The notes beneath the pieces are model-generated. The model saw only the letters and a program-made list of their open reading frames with translations, searched no databases and was not told the origin of the DNA. The position numbers were made by a program, and so were the translations under genes. Positions 8,135 through 10,927 of a stretch of 10,927 nucleotides of DNA are shown here, in pieces. The stretch is from Sphingomonadales bacterium (GTDB lineage Bacteria > Pseudomonadota > Alphaproteobacteria > Sphingomonadales > Sphingomonadaceae). Position 1 is the first letter of the stretch. The number at the start of each line of letters is the position of its first letter. Where the stretch lies: the NCBI GenBank assembly GCA_018067055.1, contig JAGPVK010000038.1, forward strand, positions 1 through 10,927, given 5' to 3'.

Positions 8135-10540
8135 AAGATCGTCGCCCACGCCAGGCTGCAGGAAAGGACGCCCGCTGCTGGTGTTGACCCATATTTCGTC
8201 GGTCAGATTGACTCCGACCAGCGACAATTTCCATTTGCCATCGGGATCGCCAACCGAGACTGAGCCGTCGAAGGAGAAATAGCTGTCCTGGCGAAGATCG
8301 TTCAGGGAGTCCTCATTGGTGAAATAGGATCCGCTATACTGAACATTGCCGTTCAGGCCGAGTTCGATGGCATCGCCCATCGGTACGGTATAGTCGAACG
8401 CCGCGTTGCCGGCAAATTTTGGAGCGCGGGCTGCCTGGCGACCGTTGAGATCCTGTCCGGACGTCGTGACGAAGGGCGCACTATATTCCGCGTCGGTATA
8501 GGCCAGCGACCCGGAAAGGTTCAGGCCCTCGACCGGCGTCCGCCAGCCCCATTCGACATCAACGCCCTGGCTGGTCAGCTGGCTGGCATTGAAGGTCAGG
8601 AATTGGACCGTCGCAGCATTGAAGGTTTGGACCTGAAGGTCATCGAACACATAATAGAAGGCGGATGTGTTCAAAGTGAACGTCCGGTCAGCAAACTGCG
8701 CCTTGACGCCCACTTCGCCGCCGAGGCCGGTTTCCGATTTGAACTTCAGCGCATCGGCAACATTTTGCCGAACAACCGGATCGGGATCGTTGAATCCGAG
8801 CAGGCTGTTCGATGGCAGCGCGCTATTGTCGATGCCGCCGGATTTGAAACCGGTCTTGAAAGCGGCATAGATGTTCACGTCCGGAGTGGCCTGATATTTG
8901 ATCGAGACTTCAGGCGAAAAATTGGAGTCCTTGAAGGTGATCGGGCCGGAAAAGAAGCCGCTGCTGATGAAGGCAGGTGTCGACGAGAGGAAGGTATGAA
9001 CATAGGGGACGCTGATCCGCGACACCTTCTTTTCGTCCGTCCAGCGCACGCCGCCGGAAAGCTCCAGCTGATCCGTGAACGCGAGGCTTGCACTGGCGAA
9101 AAAGGACAACGCCTCGGTCTTGGTATTTTGCTTCTTGTACCAGTCATAGGTAAAGCCGGTGACCGGGTCAGCGCCGAGGAACGAGATGTTCACGCCCTGC
9201 TGCGATGTATTGAAGTCTATATCGCGGGTCTCGTAAAACGCGCCGACCATGAAGTTGAACATGCCATCAAAATCGCTGGAAACGCGAAGTTCCTGGGTGA
9301 ACTGCTCGGTCTTGTTGACCGGATCGCTGCAGCCCGAATTTCCTGGGTCACCGTTCGCAAACTGGCCGACATAGGCATAGCAGTCCGTGTCAATCGCGTC
9401 GAGGTTGAGATAGCCGGATACCGAGGACAAGGTCAGCGTGTCGGAAAGGTCCAGATCCCATTTCAAACGGCCAAAGAAGATTTCGGTTTCGCCGTAGGGA
9501 ATGCCATTCTGAAAACGTGGATCACCGCCCGAGCCGGTCGGAACATTGGCCGCCAGCGCCGCTGCCGCGTCCGACGTATGATAGAGGCCGTCGCTGTCGT
9601 TGCAGTCGGCATTGGATGGAATGACAACCGCACCGGAAAGCAGGTAGACTGGATCCGCTACGCCATTGGCGCCGCAGTTGATGTCGGTATGTCCGACCGC
9701 ACCGTCGCTCTTGTTCTTGATATAGTTAAGCTTCAGATTGGCGTTGAAATTGTCAAGCGGATCCCACTGGAAGGTCACGCGGCTGACAAAGCTGCTGATG
9801 CCGCGTGAATCGCGGATCGTTCCGTCGGGATTGAAGGCCGGCGTACCTGGTGCCAGCTTCACATAGTCTTCGATGTCCTGATATTGCGCGGCCACCCGGA
9901 TACCGAGGGTATCGGTCAGCGGCCCAGAGATATGGCCACCAAGGGTATAGCCCTTTTCCTCAAATTCGTAGGACGCCTTGCCAGCCACTTCCCAGTCGCG
10001 GGTCGGGTTGGCCGAACGGATCGAAAAGACACCGCCGGAAGCGCTTTTACCGAAAAACAGCGATTGCGGTCCTTTCAGAACATCGATCTGCTCGACGTCA
10101 AAAAATCCTGCCTGCACGATCCGCATGGTGCTGACCTGAACACCGTCGAAATCAAACGCGACTGCGGAGTCGAAGGCAGCCGAGATATTGGAAGACCCGA
10201 CGCCCCTCAAGCTAATCTGGCCACCGGAACCGGAACCACCCACCTGAACATTCAGCGCGGGGACGCGGCTGACAACATCGGCAATTTCATTGACCTGATA
10301 TTTTTCCAGCGTGTCGCCGCCAATCGCGGTGACCGTGACCGGCACTTCCTGCAATGTTTCCGTCTGCTTGCGCGCAACAACGGTAATAACATTGGCTTCA
10401 TCGATTTCATCGACAGCGTCCTGCGCCTGGGCCGGAGTGACGATACCAGCAAAAGCTAAGCTCGTGACCGTAGCCATAAGCAATCCCCGAACGGATTTGC
10501 GGGGGGAAATATTCTTAAGACGGGTCGATTGTGCAGTCAT
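8078..10540 (-). CDS. TonB-dependent outer-membrane receptor
   Basis: The product is 820 residues from the ATG at 10540. The signal peptide (basic ISPRKSVRG, then LLMATVTSLAFAGIV) ends at TPAQA, with cleavage likely after residue 39. The plug domain spans about 50-178 and begins VITVVARKQTETLQEVPVTV. It includes PALNVQVGG, QISLRGVGSS and the diagnostic VEQIDVLKGPQSLFFGKSASGG (149-170). The rest is beta-barrel, ending with VFVEASFKF and the terminal Phe needed for outer-membrane insertion. Such receptors import large or scarce substrates using TonB/ExbBD energy; nothing here identifies the ligand. Pairs of Cys in predicted external loops (DINCGANG, NADCND, DTDCYAY, NSGCSD) may form disulfides. 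GGAGAG lies before two adjacent ATGs; the second is spaced 6 nt from GGAG and preferred. It is a tandem paralogue of the gene at 10749 onward. Confidence 0.95.
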   Translation of the reverse strand: MTAQSTRLKNISPRKSVRGLLMATVTSLAFAGIVTPAQAQDAVDEIDEANVITVVARKQTETLQEVPVTVTAIGGDTLEKYQVNEIADVVSRVPALNVQVGGSGSGGQISLRGVGSSNISAAFDSAVAFDFDGVQVSTMRIVQAGFFDVEQIDVLKGPQSLFFGKSASGGVFSIRSANPTRDWEVAGKASYEFEEKGYTLGGHISGPLTDTLGIRVAAQYQDIEDYVKLAPGTPAFNPDGTIRDSRGISSFVSRVTFQWDPLDNFNANLKLNYIKNKSDGAVGHTDINCGANGVADPVYLLSGAVVIPSNADCNDSDGLYHTSDAAAALAANVPTGSGGDPRFQNGIPYGETEIFFGRLKWDLDLSDTLTLSSVSGYLNLDAIDTDCYAYVGQFANGDPGNSGCSDPVNKTEQFTQELRVSSDFDGMFNFMVGAFYETRDIDFNTSQQGVNISFLGADPVTGFTYDWYKKQNTKTEALSFFASASLAFTDQLELSGGVRWTDEKKVSRISVPYVHTFLSSTPAFISSGFFSGPITFKDSNFSPEVSIKYQATPDVNIYAAFKTGFKSGGIDNSALPSNSLLGFNDPDPVVRQNVADALKFKSETGLGGEVGVKAQFADRTFTLNTSAFYYVFDDLQVQTFNAATVQFLTFNASQLTSQGVDVEWGWRTPVEGLNLSGSLAYTDAEYSAPFVTTSGQDLNGRQAARAPKFAGNAAFDYTVPMGDAIELGLNGNVQYSGSYFTNEDSLNDLRQDSYFSFDGSVSVGDPDGKWKLSLVGVNLTDEIWVNTSSGRPFLQPGVGDDLVVTQNRGRQVFVEASFKF

Positions 10541-10550
10541 CATTCTCTCC

Positions 10551-10580
10551 AAAAAAAATACCTCAGCTGTTGATCTGAGG
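10551..10580 (-). promoter_or_regulatory. Terminator-like hairpin in the receptor leader, next to the ribosome-binding site
   Basis: On the minus strand CCTCAG (10575-10580) and CTGAGG (10561-10566) form a perfect 6-bp stem around an 8-nt loop. It is extendable by a G-T wobble and a T-A pair, and is followed by TA and eight T. GGAGAG follows directly. The structure has the form of an intrinsic terminator placed inside the 5' leader of the receptor gene, so it could act as an attenuator or as an RNA element that hides or frees the ribosome-binding site. Confidence 0.5.
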
Positions 10581-10589
10581 CACATCTAA

Positions 10590-10615
10590 AATGACGACGT
10601 TCTGTTGCCGTCATT
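10590..10615. promoter_or_regulatory. 7-12-7 inverted repeat in the receptor upstream region
   Basis: AATGACG (10590-10596) and CGTCATT (10609-10615) are perfectly inverted around a 12-bp spacer, 50 bp upstream of the receptor start codon. It may be an operator or a stem in the leader RNA. Confidence 0.35.
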
Positions 10616-10628
10616 GTTGGGGAGCGAT

Positions 10629-10652
10629 TAGCAGGTCAGCCAGTGCCTGCTA
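10629..10652. promoter_or_regulatory. 7-10-7 inverted repeat in the receptor upstream region
   Basis: TAGCAGG (10629-10635) and CCTGCTA (10646-10652) are perfectly inverted around a 10-bp spacer, about 90 bp upstream of the receptor start. It is a candidate operator. I could not identify a convincing -35/-10 pair in this region. Confidence 0.35.
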
Positions 10653-10689
10653 CTGTCACTTTCGCTATTTTTGAGCACCCTGCCGAAAC

Positions 10690-10726
10690 AAAAAAGGGCC
10701 GGGATTAGCTTGCGCTAACCCGGCCC
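10690..10726 (-). terminator. Intrinsic terminator of the upstream paralogous receptor gene
   Basis: On the minus strand GGGCCGGG-TTAGC pairs with GCTAA-T-CCCGGCCC, with one bulged T and a four-base GCAA loop of the stable GNRA type, followed by six T. It lies about 22 bp after the stop codon at 10749-10751. It is homologous in position and core sequence to the terminator of the downstream paralogue. Confidence 0.9.
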
Positions 10727-10732
10727 ACTTTG

Positions 10733-10749
10733 ATCAACGAGAGGTTGAT
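10733..10749 (-). other. Small hairpin overlapping the stop codon of the upstream receptor gene
   Basis: ATCAAC (10733-10738) and GTTGAT (10744-10749) are inverted around five bases, so the RNA stem includes the last base of the UAA stop. A weaker version (ATCAA/TTGAT, 8062-8066 and 8074-8078) is at the same place in the paralogue. Each precedes the strong terminator, so it may protect the mRNA 3' end or be carried over with the duplication. Confidence 0.4.
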
Positions 10750-10805
10750 TAGAACTTGAAGCTGGCTTCGACAAAGACCTGACGACCACGGTTCTGTGTG
10801 ACAAC
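10744..10805. repeat. 62-bp block identical to 8073-8134 (receptor 3' ends)
   Basis: Partner of the block at 8073-8134. It covers the final 18 or so codons and the stop, with no synonymous difference between copies. Confidence 0.9.
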
Positions 10806-10927
10806 GAGATCGTCGCCAACACCTGGCTCGAGGAACGGACGACCGCCGGTGGTGTTCGCCCAGATTTTATCGGTCAGGTTAACACCAACCAACGCCAATT
10901 TCCATTTGCCATCTGGATCACCAACTG
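10749..10927 (-). CDS. TonB-dependent receptor, C-terminal end (cut by window edge)
   Basis: This is the last 58 codons plus TAA of a gene entering from the right. It encodes VGDPDGKWKLALVGVNLTD, then WANTTGGRPFLEPGVGDD and QVFVEASFKF. It matches the C-terminus of the complete receptor at 8078-10540 at 52 of 58 positions, including the terminal Phe and the last two beta-strands. The two genes are therefore close paralogues in tandem on the same strand, about 208 bp apart, with a strong terminator between them. The N-terminus, plug and ligand are outside the window. Confidence 0.9.
   Translation of the reverse strand, partial: VGDPDGKWKLALVGVNLTDKIWANTTGGRPFLEPGVGDDLVVTQNRGRQVFVEASFKF

Noticed and set aside
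8603..9808. A 401-codon plus-strand open frame opposite the receptor
   Set aside because: Shadow of a well-supported TonB-receptor beta-barrel sequence; no independent start signal or domain.

Overview
The window reads as ordinary chromosome of a GC-rich alphaproteobacterium, most likely a sphingomonad (order Sphingomonadales). The evidence is the style of the GyrB protein, large TonB-dependent receptors with alphaproteobacterial signal peptides, and dispersed repeat families (the TTCGTGCTGAGC/GCTCAGGACGAA type and the ATTGCGAGGAGCG type) that I recall as common in such genomes. No phage, transposase, integrase, CRISPR array, tRNA or rRNA is visible.

Layout, left to right. (1) 1-182, minus: the first 60 codons of an AMP-dependent acyl-CoA synthetase. 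It is followed by a 345-bp non-coding stretch holding two dispersed-repeat copies and a promoter-like element built around a 16-bp direct repeat. (2) 528-1352, minus, and 1456-2634, plus: a divergent pair, a membrane-bound LytTR regulator and an integral-membrane acyltransferase-3 protein, sharing a 103-bp intergenic region. (3) 2673-3173, minus: a small secreted or lipid-anchored protein with an SH3-like tail. (4) 3305-3425: a compact REP-like repeat cluster. (5) 3459-3860, minus: a PaaI-type hotdog thioesterase, divergent from (6) 4136-6652, plus: gyrB, a complete 838-residue DNA gyrase B. The promoter placed directly before its ATG suggests a leaderless mRNA. (7) 6770-7123, plus: a DCC-family (DUF393) thiol-disulfide protein that meets, tail to tail with a 2-bp gap, (8) an SDR oxidoreductase at 7126-7917, minus. 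(9) 8078-10540, minus: a complete TonB-dependent receptor. (10) 10749-10927, minus: the last 58 codons of a close paralogue, so the two are tandem duplicates, each with its own strong terminator.

How the genes fit together: most are single transcription units, judging from alternating strands, wide gaps and individual terminators. The only evident functional groupings are the divergent LytTR/acyltransferase pair (a possible regulator and target) and the tandem receptors. Acyl-CoA synthetase, thioesterase and SDR could all act on acyl-CoA intermediates, but they are not in one operon and this is only a loose thematic link.

I do not see a clearly new system. The most interesting signals are fine-scale: a 62-bp perfectly identical block at the 3' ends of the two otherwise diverged receptor genes, a terminator-like hairpin directly upstream of the receptor's ribosome-binding site, compensatory changes in the REP-like arms, and the leaderless gyrB promoter.
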